Shown: positions 21,901 to 34,316, counted from the first letter of the stretch. The stretch is DNA of 64,000 nucleotides from Rhynchopus sp. YZ270_cl-10 (GCA_964035575.1 OZ037845.1:1488001-1552000); one strand, 5' to 3'. Notes: generated from the sequence alone by a model not told the origin. Numbers and translations are program-made.

Positions 21901-22687
21901 TAATCTAAGCAAACGGCCACACTACGTGTTGTCAGGCTTCGTATCATCAGCGTATCCACATCTGCCGCTAAGCTGACGAAGGCACAACATCCACACCTCC
22001 GGGAGGGTTGAACACATCTTGATCCTTACGTGCCACAAGGACGTCAAGGACAAGTGGAACTTTTACTCCTGACCGGAAAAGGTCGGCTGTGGTTGCTCTC
22101 ACAACCCTTTTTCTTGTTCTTCCCCCGCCATTATCTAGCACAAGGCGCAGCATTGTTGTTATTGAGTTTACAAAAGATACGCTATTCTGCTGTCCCCCTC
22201 ATGGGCTTCGTTGTTCACGTGCTCTTATGAGAGGCACATAGCGGCAACACTCTCCCTCTTGCCTTCACTCGTGAATTAAAGTCACTCGGGTTGAAACACC
22301 AACTCGGGTGACATATTCACATTCCCCATCCCTTGGTTACCCGATGTTAAAAAAGAAGTCTGTGTTCATTCGAGACGTGGTCGATTATTTGCTTTTTGTG
22401 TTTCTTTTCATCCGTCGTAGCCCGCCTGAGTCTATCTTTGCTGGTTTCCAATAACACTTTAGTGTTGGGGGGAATACACATAACAAGAAAAGACGCAGCA
22501 GAACTCTTGATTCGAGTGTCGTTGCCGTCTTCATTGCATCCTCTTCGTGGTAGCGGTGCATGGAACGGCACAGCACAGTCAGAAAAGATTAACCACCAAC
22601 CCTCATTTTTTTGTTCACCTTGTCTCCCCAACTCCAGTATTCACAACCACTTCACACCAGAGCCAACCAAGTTATCAAAAAGTAATT

Positions 22688-24515
22688 ATGTCTGAGGCAA
22701 AGCACGAGCCCCGTGACCACGACTCCTTCCAGGATGACACCCTCCCCGACGACGTCAAGGTTGTCCCGTCTTTCGACGAGATGCCCCTGCACACCAACCT
22801 TCTCCGTGGAATTTACTCCTACGGGTATGTAGTCTTTGCTTCACGTCTTTGCTTCCTTTCCTGTCACACAAGACTTTTGTAATCATTTCACCCCCACCAC
22901 AGATTCGAGAAGCCGTCTGCCATCCAGCAGCGTGCGATCATCCCTTTCATCAAGGGAGGTGACCTGATCGCCCAGGCCCAGTCCGGAACCGGCAAGACCG
23001 GAGCCTTCACGATTGGTCTCCTCCAGCGCATGGACTGGACCAACCGTGCCTGCCAGGGACTTGTCCTCTCGCCCACCCGCGAGCTGGCCACCCAGACCGA
23101 GAGCGTGATCTCCTCCATTGGAGAGTACCTCTGTGACGGACCGTTCTGCCACACCTTCGTGGGTATGTTGCTTGTTTTGTGTTTTATTTTGCGTCTGTTG
23201 TTTTGTCTCGTTTGGGTCTGTGATGACATTGAATACACCGCAACGGTCTGACCTGCTTCTTTGCGATGCTTACAACCGTATTGACGTCCCCTTCATTGGG
23301 GGCAACTGAGATCCTCTCACCTGTGTGTTCCCTTTCAACTGTTTCCAGCGCGCCATGTGTCCCCTTGCTTCCACATGAGGTACGGGTCAGATAGGATCGC
23401 AAGACACCCATCCACACAAAGCTTCACACCACGCAGTAATGATGATATTGTAAATACATCCGCAACGGTCTTGATGAGCCTGTTCGCAGGCGATGGTTAG
23501 AACTCTTTCTTCGTATTACACTGACACTCTTCACTCTGTCGTTTCCGTCATTTTTTTGTGTTTAGTTGTTTGTTTTTGTGACCTGACACTTTTGCACCCT
23601 TGTCTTTTCTCACCACAGGAGGAACCCGTGTGACTGACGATCTCGCCAAGCTCCAGAAGGGAGTTCTGGTGGCTGTCGGAACCCCCGGACGTGTGTTCGA
23701 CGTTATCAAGCGTGGAGCCCTGAAGACCGACCACCTTAAGGTATGCAAGAAAGCCCGTTGACGACAACACCAACAACACAGCACACACACGACACACACA
23801 CACACACAACACACAACACACACAGGTGCTCTGCCTTGACGAGGCTGACGAGATGCTTTCCCAGGGATTCTCCGAGCAGATCTACGAGATCTTCAAGTTC
23901 CTCCCCAAGGAGGTGCAGGTGTGCCTGTTCTCCGCCACCATGCCCCCGGAGGTGCTGGACCTGACCCAGAAGTTCATGCGTGAGCCCATCCGTATCCTTG
24001 TGAAGAAGGAGGCCCTGACCCTTGAGGGAATCAAGCAGTTCTACGTGGCTGTTGAGGAGGAGTACAAGCTCGAGACCCTCATGGACCTGTACGACTCCGT
24101 GTCGATTGCGCAGTCTGTGATCTTCTGCAACACCCGCCGGAAGGTCGACTGGCTGTCCGAGAAGATGAACGACAAGGAGTTCACCGTGTCGTTCATGCAC
24201 GCGGACATGCAGAAGGGAGAGCGTGAAAAGGTGATGAAGGTGTTCCGCTCTGGATCGTCGCGTGTGCTGATCTCGACCGATCTGCTTGCCCGTGGTATCG
24301 ACGTGCAGCACGTTTCCATCGTGATCAACTTCGACCTTCCCGCCAACAGAGAGAACTACCTTCACCGTATCGGTCGTTCCGGACGTTACGGACGTAAGGG
24401 TGTTGCCATCAACTTCGTCAACACCAAGGACGTCCCTCTGCTCAAGGAGCTCCAGGAGTTCTACAACACCACCATCGAGGAGCTCCCCATGGACTTCGCC
24501 TCCCACCTGGAGTAG
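22688..24515 (+). CDS. eIF4A: eIF4A, full copy 2
   Basis: Exons 22688-22824, 22903-23162, 23619-23740 and 23826-24515. It has the same length as copy 1 throughout, introns included, and the protein differs only at MSE versus MAE. Unlike copy 1 it is preceded by the 171-bp array cassette. It is therefore a hybrid locus: short-gene leader plus full-gene body. Confidence 0.93.
23214..23314 (+). ncRNA. box C/D snoRNA in eIF4A intron 2 (copy 2)
   Basis: Same sequence and boxes as copy 1: stem GGGTC, C box GTGATGA, D' and D boxes CTGA, stem GATCC. Confidence 0.8.
23346..23527 (+). ncRNA. second structured intron unit (copy 2)
   Basis: Same 182-nt unit as in copy 1, with ATGATGA, the TTCG tetraloop hairpin and terminal CTGA. 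Confidence 0.5.
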
Positions 24516-25762
24516 AATCCGGATTGTTTTGTTTCTCAAGAATGCATGTACTCGCATCGTCCTGCAGGAAGAGGAGGGAGCGAGAGTGAAGACTACCCGT
24601 TTGTTTTTATGTTGTTGTTCTTTTTGTTGGTTGAGAGAGTTCCACTCTGTGTGGGAGGGATGGTTTTGTTTGTTGCTGATGATGTTATTTTATAGCTTTG
24701 TTTTTTCCCCCTATTTTTCACCCTTTTTTTTGACATTCCTTGGGAAACCCGCGCCGAGCACTTAAGTGGAAAGAAACTTTCATATTCATTCTAAACAACA
24801 CGCAAATTAACATAACCATTACCACTTTTTTTAATAAAAAGAGCACAAATTCCCTTTACGGTAAACCACTGTCTTCTGGCAGCTAGTTTCAGGAATGTTT
24901 CAAAGAAGGAGGAAATTGTGAAAAAAGACAAGAACATAATGGATGAGCAACATTCAGAAAAGAAGTTGTGAGGTTTTTTCTTTCTTCCGTTCCCGCTATT
25001 TTTTTTTTTTTTTTTTTTTTTGGTGTTGTTCTGCTGATGATATTATTTTATAGCTTTGTTTTCCCCCTATTTTTCACCCCTTTTTTTGACATTCCTTGGG
25101 AAACCCGCGCCAAGCACTTAAGTGGACACAAACTTTCATATTTATTTTAAACAACACGCAAATTAACATAACCATTCCCACTCAAGAAAATAAAAGGTCA
25201 CAAATTCCCTTCACGGGAGACCACTGTCTTCTGGCAGCCAGTTTCAGGAATGTTTTAAATATTTTCCCCTCGCCATTATCTAGCACAAGGCGCAGAAATA
25301 TTTTTTCCAGTTTACAAAAGATACGCTATTCTGCTGTCCCCCTCATGGGCTTCGTTGTTCACGTGCTCTTATGAGAGGCACATAGCGGCAACACTCTCCC
25401 TCTTGCCTTCACTCGTGACTTAAAGTCATTCGGGTTGAAACACCAACTCGGGTGACATATTCACATTCCCCATCCCTTTGTTACCCGATGTTAAAAAAGA
25501 AGTCTGTGTTCATTCGAGACCTGGTCGATTAGTTGCTTTTTGTTTTTTTGCATTTTTTTACTTAGCGTTTTCTTCATTGTTGAAAAGCCAGACAACACCA
25601 CTTGATCTCTGCAACAGCATTTCTCTGCGAAGGCGTGCTTAAGGTATCAAACCCATTGGCAAGTGAGGGAATTCAGGATAAAGTACCAGTTGCAGTGATC
25701 TCGTTGGTGGCTCTATCTTTGCTGGTTTCCAATAACACTTTAGTGTTGAGGTGATACACATA
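24516..25762. other. 3' flank of copy 2 and duplicated spacer modules
   Basis: No gene. A module beginning at the stop codon recurs after copies 3 and 4. A second module around CATTCCTTGGGAAACCCGCG occurs here twice (about 24738 and 25091) and again near 30465, 31752 and 35021. From about 25263 the sequence returns to the array 3' flank, with the 13-bp stem-loop at 25425-25456. Confidence 0.6.
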
Positions 25763-26800
25763 CCCTCACAGTAAAAATAATGTTTTTTCAAAAATAAATT
25801 AATAAAAAAATGACCCAAAAGTAACATTTTTTTTGTAACAATTTAATAAAATGTTTTATTCGTTTTTTTGCAGTTGGGCAAAAAGTAACAAATGTTACAA
25901 CGTGGTGTGTTCCGGGGTATGGGATTTTACACATCTTCACACATCTTCACAACTCTTCACAACTTTTCACAAATTTTCACAAATTTTCACAACATAATTT
26001 TGGCCATATTTTTGTGAAGAATTGTGAAGAGTTGTGAATAGTTGTGAAAAGTTGTGAAGAGTTGTGAATTGAAATGAAAATTTGGATGAAAAAAACACAG
26101 ACGTTGTGAATATTTGTGAAGAGTTGTGAACAGTTGTGAAGAGATGTGAAGAGTTGTGAATTGGGAAAACCCCCCCTTTTTTTCTCCAATTCACAACTCT
26201 TCACAACTGTTCACAACTCTTCACAAATATTCACAACGTCTGTGTTTTTTTCATCCAAATTTTCATTTCAATTCACAACTCTTCACAACTTTTCACAACT
26301 ATTCACAACTCTTCACAATTCTTCACAAAAATATGGCCAAAATTATGTTGTGAAAAATTGTGAAAAGTTGTGAAGAGTTGTGAAGATGTGTGAAGATGTG
26401 TAAAATCCCATACCCCGGAACACACCACAACGAAAAAATAAAAAGCCCATGGTTGAAGCACGGGAGTACCATAGGGAACTGGGTTGCTGACCACACCATC
26501 CAGGCTGTACCTCAATTTTTTTTTTGCCTGCGGCGCCATTTTCCCTTTTTTGCTCCGCAAAAAAGGGTTCGTAGAGTGACTCTGTGTAAAAAGCTAGATT
26601 TTTACACCATGGGTTTCCGCGCTGTATGCTTTATTAGCCCCCCCAGTAACATTTTTGTTACGCCTGCGGCGTAACAAAATGTTACAAAAAAATAAAATCC
26701 AAAAAATGAAAAAAGTAACAAAATGCAAAAATGTTATAAAAAAAATAAAAATCGCCGAAATAATTTATTTGTAACAATAACATAATTTATACTATGAGGG
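25763..26800. mobile_element. TA-target inverted-repeat element with inner hairpin
   Basis: The ends CCCTCACAGTA and TACTATGAGGG are inverted repeats of about 20 bp with a few mismatches. TA is duplicated on both sides (25761-25762 and 26801-26802). Paralogous array units at the same place read CACATAACAAG without the insert, which is a direct empty site. TA duplication fits the Tc1/mariner group. No transposase is encoded, so it is non-autonomous. It has inserted just upstream of the t6 cassette. Confidence 0.75.
25902..26428. repeat. near-perfect 250-bp inverted repeat
   Basis: The left arm (25902-26164) and right arm (26186-26428) are nearly exact inverse copies built from TTCACAACTC-type decamers, with a C/T-rich loop of about 20 bases. 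Transcription would give a long double-stranded hairpin. A second small palindrome lies at 26647-26687 (GTAACA...TGTTAC). Confidence 0.8.
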
Positions 26801-27007
26801 TAACAAGAAAAGAAACAGCAGAACTCTTGATTCGAGTGTCGTTGCCGTCTTCATTGCATCCTCTTCGTGGTAGCGGTGCATGGAACGGCACAGTACAGTC
26901 AGAAAAGATTAACCTCCAACCCCCAATTTTTTGTTCACCTTGTCTCCCCAACTCCAGTATTCACAACCACTTCACACCAGAGCCAACCAAGTTATCAAAA
27001 AGTAATT

Positions 27008-27535
27008 ATGTCTGAGGCAAAGCACGAGGAGGCCCTGACCCTTGATGGAATCAAGCAGTTCTACGTGGCTGTTGAGGAGGAGTACAAGTTCGAGACCCTC
27101 ATGGACCTGTACGACTACGTATCGATTCCTCAGTCCGTGATCTTCTGCAACACCCGCCGGAAGGTCGAGTTGCTGTCTGAGAAGATGAACGACAAGGAGT
27201 TCAGCGTGTCGTTCATGCACGCGGACATGCAGAAGGGAGAGCGTGAAGATGTGATGAAGGCTTTCCGCTATGGATCGTCACGTGTGCTGATCTCGACTGA
27301 TATGCCTCACCGTGGTATCAACATGCCGCGCATTTCCATCGTGATCAACTACGACCTGTCCGCCATCAAAGAGGACTACCTTGACCGTATCGGTCGTTCC
27401 GGCCGTTACGGACGTAAGAGTGTTGCCATCAACTTTGTGACCACGAAGGACGTCCCTCTGCTCAAGGAGCTCCGCGAGTTCTACAACACCACCATCGAGG
27501 AGCTCCCCATGGACTTCGCCTCCCACTTGGAGTAG
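27008..27535 (+). CDS. short eIF4A paralogue, C-terminal lobe only (t6)
   Basis: 175 residues, MSEAKHE fused to [13 protein letters not shown]. Differences: KVELLSEKM, motif [11 protein letters not shown], and [10 protein letters not shown] where His of motif VI is Asp. It ends MDFASHLE like the full genes. The cassette is intact although a transposon sits just before it. Confidence 0.72.
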   Translation: MSEAKHEEALTLDGIKQFYVAVEEEYKFETLMDLYDYVSIPQSVIFCNTRRKVELLSEKMNDKEFSVSFMHADMQKGEREDVMKAFRYGSSRVLISTDMPHRGINMPRISIVINYDLSAIKEDYLDRIGRSGRYGRKSVAINFVTTKDVPLLKELREFYNTTIEELPMDFASHLE

Positions 27536-28458
27536 TAATCTAAGCAAACGGCCACACTACGTGTTGTCAGGCTTCGTATCATCAGCGTATCCACATCTGC
27601 CGCTAAGCTGACGAAGTCACAACATCCACACCTCCGGGAGGGTTGAACACATCTTGATCCTTAAGTGTCGCAAGGACGTCAAGAACAAGTGGAACACGCA
27701 CCGGTGCTCTTTGTATCGTCTCTGGACAGCCATTTCCCGTGATGGTAAACCGGTATTTGGAGAGGTACGCAGGTCCCTGTGTGCACCCCTTAAAAACCTC
27801 GGGGAAAACCCCCAAGTACTTTTACTCCTGACCGGAAAAGGTCGGCTGTGGTTGATCTCACAACCCTTTTTCTTGTTCTTTTCCCCTCGCCGTTATCTAG
27901 CACAAGGCACAGAAATAATTTTATGCAGTTCACAAAAGATACGCTATTCTGCTGTCCCCCTCATGGGCTTCGTTGTTCACGTGGTCTTATGAGAGGCACA
28001 GAGCGGCAACACTCTCCCTCTTGCCTTCACTCGTGACTTAAAGTCACTCGGGTTGAAACACCAACTCGGGTGACATATTCACATTCCCCATCCCTTGGTT
28101 ACCCGATGGTAAAAAAGAAGTCTGTGTTCATTCGAGACCTGGTCGTTGTTGTTTTTGTTTTCTTACTTCGGCGGCTCCGGCTACTTCGTAGCCCGCCTGA
28201 GTCTATCTTTGCTGGTTGCCAATAACACTTTAGTGTTGAGGGGAATACAAATAACAAGAAAAGAAACAGAAGAACTCTTGATTCGAGTGTCGTTGCCGTC
28301 TTCATTGCATCCTCTTCGTGGTAGCGGTGCATGGAACGGCACAGCACAGTCAGAAAAGATTAACCTCCAACCCTTATTTTTTTGTTCACCTTGTCTCCCC
28401 AACTCCAGTATTCACAACCACTTCACACCAGAGCCAACCAAGTTATCAAAAAGTAATT

Positions 28459-30252
28459 ATGTCTGAGGCAAAGCACGAGCCCCGTGACCACGACTCCTTC
28501 CAGGATGACACCCTCCCCGACGACGTCAAGGTTGTCCCGTCTTTCGACGAGATGCCCCTGCACACCAACCTTCTCCGTGGAATTTACTCCTACGGGTATG
28601 TAGTCTTTGCTTCACGTCTTTGCTTCCTTTCCTGTCACACAACACTTTTGTAATCATTTCACCCCCACCACAGATTCGAGAAGCCGTCTGCCATCCAGCA
28701 GCGTGCGATCATCCCTTTCATCAAGGGAGGTGACCTGATCGCCCAGGCCCAGTCCGGAACCGGCAAGACCGGAGCCTTCACGATTGGTCTCCTCCAGCGC
28801 ATGGACTGGACCAACCGTGCCTGCCAGGGACTTGTCCTCTCGCCCACCCGCGAGCTGGCCACCCAGACCGAGAGCGTGATCTCCTCCATTGGAGAGTACC
28901 TCTGTGACGGACCGTTCTGCCACACCTTCGTGGGTATGTTGCTTGTTTTGTGTTTTATTTTGCGTCTGTTGTTTTGTCTCGTTTGGGTCTGTGATGACAT
29001 TGAATACACCGCAACGGTCTGACCTGCTTCTTTGCGATGCTTACAACCGTATTGACGTCCCCTTCATTGGGGGCAACTGAGATCCTCTCACCTGTGTGTT
29101 CCCTTTCAACTGCTTCCAGCGCGCCATGTGTCCCCTTGCTTCCACATGAGGTACGGGTCAGATAGGATCGCAAGACACCCATCCACACAAAGCTTCACAC
29201 CACGCAGTAATGATGATATTGTAAATACATCCGCAACGGTCTTGATGAGCCTGTTCGCAGGCGATGGTTAGAACTCTTTCTTCGTATTACACTGACACTC
29301 TTCACTCTGTCGTTTCCGTCATTTTTTTGTGTTTAGTTGTTTGTTTTTGTGACCTGACACTTTTGCACCCTTGTCTTTTCTCACCACAGGAGGAACCCGT
29401 GTGACTGACGATCTCGCCAAGCTCCAGAAGGGAGTTTTGGTGGCTGTCGGAACCCCCGGACGTGTGTTCGACGTTATCAAGCGTGGAGCCCTGAAGACCG
29501 ACCACCTTAAGGTATGCAAGAAAGCCCGTTGACGACAACAACAACACTCACAACACACACAGGTGCTCTGCCTTGACGAGGCTGACGAGATGCTTTCCCA
29601 GGGATTCTCCGAGCAGATCTACGAGATCTTCAAGTTCCTCCCCAAGGAGGTGCAGGTGTGCCTGTTCTCCGCCACCATGCCCCCGGAGGTGCTGGACCTG
29701 ACCCAGAAGTTCATGCGTGAGCCCATCCGTATCCTTGTGAAGAAGGAGGCCCTGACCCTTGAGGGAATCAAGCAGTTCTACGTGGCTGTTGAGGAGGAGT
29801 ACAAGCTCGAGACCCTCATGGACCTGTACGACTCCGTGTCGATTGCGCAGTCTGTGATCTTCTGCAACACCCGCCGGAAGGTCGACTGGCTGTCCGAGAA
29901 GATGAACGACAAGGAGTTCACCGTGTCGTTCATGCACGCGGACATGCAGAAGGGAGAGCGTGAAAAGGTGATGAAGGTGTTCCGCTCTGGATCGTCGCGT
30001 GTGCTGATCTCGACCGATCTGCTTGCCCGTGGTATCGACGTGCAGCACGTTTCCATCGTGATCAACTTCGACCTTCCCGCCAACAGAGAGAACTACCTTC
30101 ACCGTATCGGTCGTTCCGGACGTTACGGACGTAAGGGTGTTGCCATCAACTTCGTCAACACCAAGGACGTCCCTCTGCTCAAGGAGCTCCAGGAGTTCTA
30201 CAACACCACCATCGAGGAGCTCCCCATGGACTTCGCCTCCCACCTGGAGTAG
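28459..30252 (+). CDS. eIF4A: eIF4A, full copy 3
   Basis: Exons 28459-28595, 28674-28933, 29390-29511 and 29563-30252. The protein is the same as copy 2. Intron 3 is only 51 bp because the CA repeat is contracted, and intron 2 has a C in CAACTGCTTCCAG, as in copy 5 and the stand-alone unit at 42850. It is preceded by the array cassette. Confidence 0.93.
28985..29085 (+). ncRNA. box C/D snoRNA in eIF4A intron 2 (copy 3)
   Basis: C box GTGATGA, D' and D boxes CTGA and the GGGTC/GATCC terminal stem are all present. Confidence 0.8.
29117..29298 (+). ncRNA. second structured intron unit (copy 3)
   Basis: The 182-nt unit is unchanged in its hairpins and boxes. Confidence 0.5.
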
Positions 30253-30788
30253 AATCCGGATTGTTTTGTTTCTCAAGAATGCATGTACTCGCATCGTCCT
30301 GCAAGAAGCGGAGGGAGCGAGAGTGAAGACTACCCGTTTGTTTTTATGTTGTTGTTCTTTTTGTTGGTGAAGAGAGTGGGTGGGGGAGGGGAGGTTTTGT
30401 TTGTTGCTGATGATGTTATTTTATGGCTTTGTTTTTCCCCCCCTATTTTTCACCCCTTTTTTTGACATTCCTTGGGAAACCCGCGCCGAGCACTTAAGTG
30501 GAAACGAACCTTCATATTCATTCTAAACAACACACAAATTAACATAACCATTCCCACCTTTTTAAATAAAAAGAGCCCAAATTCCCTTCACGGGAGACCA
30601 CTGTCTTCTGGCAGCTAGTTTCAGGAATGTTTCAAAGAAGGAGGGAAATGGGAGAAAAGACAACAAAATAATGGATGAGCAACATTCAGAAAACGAGTTG
30701 TGAGGTTTTTTCTTTCTTCCTTTTCCCCTTTTTCGTTCTTTTTAGTGTTGTTCTGCTGATGATGTTATTTTATAGCTTTGTTTTTCCC

Positions 30789-31720
30789 CAGGGGTCGCGC
30801 TAATTTTGGGGGAAATCGGCGAAAAAATGGAAAAACGGTACCAAAAAACGTACCTGAAACAGCTGTGCACCAGGGGGTGAAAAAACAGTGTTTTGTGGCA
30901 TTTCCGAGCCAATCCCAGGCTGTGGTGGGGGATATACTATTTTATATATATACGGAAAAATGGACAAAATTTTGGTGACTTAAATTTTCACAAAATATGA
31001 ACCCATACTCGTAAACAAGGGTCATTTTCAGGTCTGAAAACCCAGCTTCAGATGAAATGGTGGTGTTTTTGAAACCACTGAACAGTAGGTAGCGCCGCAG
31101 GCGCACGGTGCCCAACTTTTGTCTTCTCTTTTTCCCTTTTCTCTGCGTTCTTTTGATTGTACGAGCTGATTGCTCTCCACAGTGGTCACATGTGTGCGCA
31201 AAAACACGCTAAAGTACCCTTACTATGAAATATGAGATTCTCTGCAAGCATGTTCCCAGATAACGAAAAAAGGGAGGCGTTTTTGAGCGTTTTTGTTGAT
31301 CGCATCGTCCGATGCGGTGCAATTGCAGAAAGTGATGGGGTCATTTTGGAAAAATGGACGAATTTTCGGTATTTAAGTTTTCACCATTTTTTATTCCTGT
31401 GCACTTTTCGAGACTGCCGATTCTCGTAAAGAAGGGTCATTTTCAGTTCTTGATTGAGAACAGTAGGGAGCGCCGCAGGCGCACGGTACCCAACTTTTGT
31501 CTTTTTTTCCCCCTTTTCTCTGCTTTCTTTTCATTGCGCGAGCCAATTGCTCTCCACGGTGGGGTCACATGTGTGTGCAAAAACACGCTATAGTACGTTT
31601 ACTATGAAATGTGAGTTTCTCCGATTTAGTAAGGAAACCCCGGTTTGCAAAAAAAAAAAACGTACCGAGCAAAATCGCCAAAGATCTACGGTAGTCGGTA
31701 GCAAGTTAGCGCGACCCCTG
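30789..31720. mobile_element. hAT-like non-autonomous element
   Basis: Perfect 15-bp inverted ends CAGGGGTCGCGCTAA and TTAGCGCGACCCCTG, flanked by the 8-bp duplication TTTTTCCC (30781-30788 and 31721-31728). These are the hallmarks of hAT elements. The same spacer module elsewhere (for example near 30430) is uninterrupted. The 932-bp body holds two diverged direct copies of a unit of about 365 bp, each with GCGCCGCAGGCGCACGGT (31086 and about 31452). No transposase frame. Confidence 0.75.
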
Positions 31721-31728
31721 TTTTTCCC

Positions 31729-32317
31729 CCACCATTTTTTTTTTTTTTTGACGTTCCTTGGGAAACCCGCGCCGAGCACTAAAGTGGACACAAACTTTCA
31801 TATTCATTCTTAACAGCACGCAAATTAACATAACCATTTCCACTCAAGAAAAAAAAAGTGCGCAAATTCCCTTTCACGGGATACCACTGTCTTCTGGCAG
31901 CAAGTTTCAGGAATGTTTTAAATAATTTCCCCTCGCCATTATCTAGCACAAGGCGCAGCATTGTTGTTATTCAGTTTACAAAGATACGCTATTCTGCTGT
32001 CCCCCTCACGGGCTTCGTTGTTCACGTGCTCTTATGAGAGGCACATAGCGGCAACACTCTCCCTCTTGCCTTCACTCGTGACTTAAAGTCACTCGGGTTG
32101 AAACACCAACTCGGGTGACATATTCACATTCCCCATCCCTTGGTTACCCGATGTTAAAAAAGAAGTCTGTGTTCATTCGAGACCTGGTCGTTTTTGTTTT
32201 TGTGTTTCTTTTCATACATTGTACGCCTGAGTCTATCTTTGCTGGTTTCCAATTACACTTTAGTGTTGGGGGGAATACACATAACAAGAAAAGACGCAGC
32301 AGAACTCTTGATTCGAG
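31729..32317. other. spacer modules before copy 4
   Basis: Repeats of the copy-2 and array 3' flanks, including the 13-bp stem-loop at 32088-32119; no separate gene. Confidence 0.6.
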
Positions 32318-32488
32318 TGTCGTTGCCGTCTTCATTGCATCCTCTTCGTGGTAGCGGTGCATGGAACGGCACAGCACAGTCAGAAAAGATTAACCACCAA
32401 CCCTCATTTTTTTGTTCACCTTGTCTCCCCAACTCCAGCATTCACAACCACTTCACACCAGAGCCAACCAAGTTATCAAAAAGTAATT

Positions 32489-34316
32489 ATGTCTGAGGCA
32501 AAGCACGAGCCCCGTGACCACGACTCCTTCCAGGATGACACCCTCCCCGACGACGTCAAGGTTGTCCCGTCCTTCGACGAGATGCCCCTGCACACCAACC
32601 TTCTCCGTGGAATTTACTCCTACGGGTATGTAGTCTTTGCTTCACGTCTTTGCTTCCTTTCCTGCCACACAACACTTTTGTAATCATTTCACCCCCACCA
32701 CAGATTCGAGAAGCCGTCTGCCATCCAGCAGCGTGCGATCATCCCTTTCATCAAGGGAGGTGACCTGATCGCCCAGGCCCAGTCCGGAACCGGCAAGACC
32801 GGAGCCTTCACGATTGGTCTCCTCCAGCGCATGGACTGGACCAACCGTGCCTGCCAGGGACTTGTCCTCTCGCCCACCCGCGAGCTGGCCACCCAGACCG
32901 AGAGCGTGATCTCCTCCATTGGAGAGTACCTCTGTGACGGACCGTTCTGCCACACCTTCGTGGGTATGTTGCTTGTTTTGTGTTTTATTTTGCGTCTGTT
33001 GTTTTATCTTGTTTGGGTCAATGATGACATTGAATACACCGCAACGGTCTGACCTGCTTCTTTGCGATGCTTACAACCGTATTGACGTCCCCTTCATTGG
33101 GGGCAACTGAGATCCTCTCACCTGTGTGTTCCCTTTCAACTGTTTCCAGCGCGCCATGTGTCCCCTTGCTTCCACATGAGGTACGGGTCAGATAGGATCG
33201 CAAGACACCCATCCACACAAAGCTTCACACCACGCAGTAATGATGATATTGTAAATACATCCGCAACGGTCTTGATGAGCCTGTTCGCAGGCGATGGTTA
33301 GAACTCTTTCTTCGTATTACACTGACACTCTTCACTCTGTCGTTTCCGTCATTTTTTTGTGTTTAGTTGTTTGTTTTTGTGACCTGACACTTTTGCACCC
33401 TTGTCTTTTCTCACCACAGGAGGAACCCGTGTGACTGACGATCTCGCCAAGCTCCAGAAGGGAGTTCTGGTGGCTGTCGGAACCCCCGGACGTGTGTTCG
33501 ACGTTATCAAGCGTGGAGCCCTGAAGACCGACCACCTTAAGGTATGCAAGAAAGCCCGTTGACGACAACACCAACAACACAGCACACACACGACACACAC
33601 ACACACACAACACACAACACACACAGGTGCTCTGCCTTGACGAGGCTGACGAGATGCTTTCCCAGGGATTCTCCGAGCAGATCTACGAGATCTTCAAGTT
33701 CCTCCCCAAGGAGGTGCAGGTGTGCCTGTTCTCCGCCACCATGCCCCCGGAGGTGCTGGACCTGACCCAGAAGTTCATGCGTGAGCCCATCCGTATCCTT
33801 GTGAAGAAGGAGGCCCTGACCCTTGAGGGAATCAAGCAGTTCTACGTGGCTGTTGAGGAGGAGTACAAGCTCGAGACCCTCATGGACCTGTACGACTCCG
33901 TGTCGATTGCGCAGTCTGTGATCTTCTGCAACACCCGCCGGAAGGTCGACTGGCTGTCCGAGAAGATGAACGACAAGGAGTTCACCGTGTCGTTCATGCA
34001 CGCGGACATGCAGAAGGGAGAGCGTGAAAAGGTGATGAAGGTGTTCCGCTCTGGATCGTCGCGTGTGCTGATCTCGACCGATCTGCTTGCCCGTGGTATC
34101 GACGTGCAGCACGTTTCCATCGTGATCAACTTCGACCTTCCCGCCAACAGAGAGAACTACCTTCACCGTATCGGTCGTTCCGGACGTTACGGACGTAAGG
34201 GTGTTGCCATCAACTTCGTCAACACCAAGGACGTCCCTCTGCTCAAGGAGCTCCAGGAGTTCTACAACACCACCATCGAGGAGCTCCCCATGGACTTCGC
34301 CTCCCACCTGGAGTAG
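32489..34316 (+). CDS. eIF4A: eIF4A, full copy 4
   Basis: Exons 32489-32625, 32704-32963, 33420-33541 and 33627-34316. The protein is the same as copies 2 and 3. Preceded by the array cassette. Intron 2 has a few base changes around the snoRNA stem and C box that preserve its boxes. Confidence 0.93.
33015..33115 (+). ncRNA. box C/D snoRNA in eIF4A intron 2 (copy 4)
   Basis: Here the C box is ATGATGA instead of GTGATGA; both fit RUGAUGA. Stem GGGTC/GATCC and both CTGA boxes are kept. Confidence 0.8.
33147..33328 (+). ncRNA. second structured intron unit (copy 4)
   Basis: Same unit as in the other eIF4A introns. Confidence 0.5.

Larger units (their letters stand above)
19899..22516 (+). repeat. 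two identical 1309-bp tandem units (t4, t5)
   Basis: The t4 and t5 units, each with the 5' cassette, gene and 3' flank, are the same base for base over a 1309-bp period. Full copy 2 starts exactly one more period downstream. This places the full gene inside the same unit array and indicates very recent unequal exchange. Confidence 0.8.
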
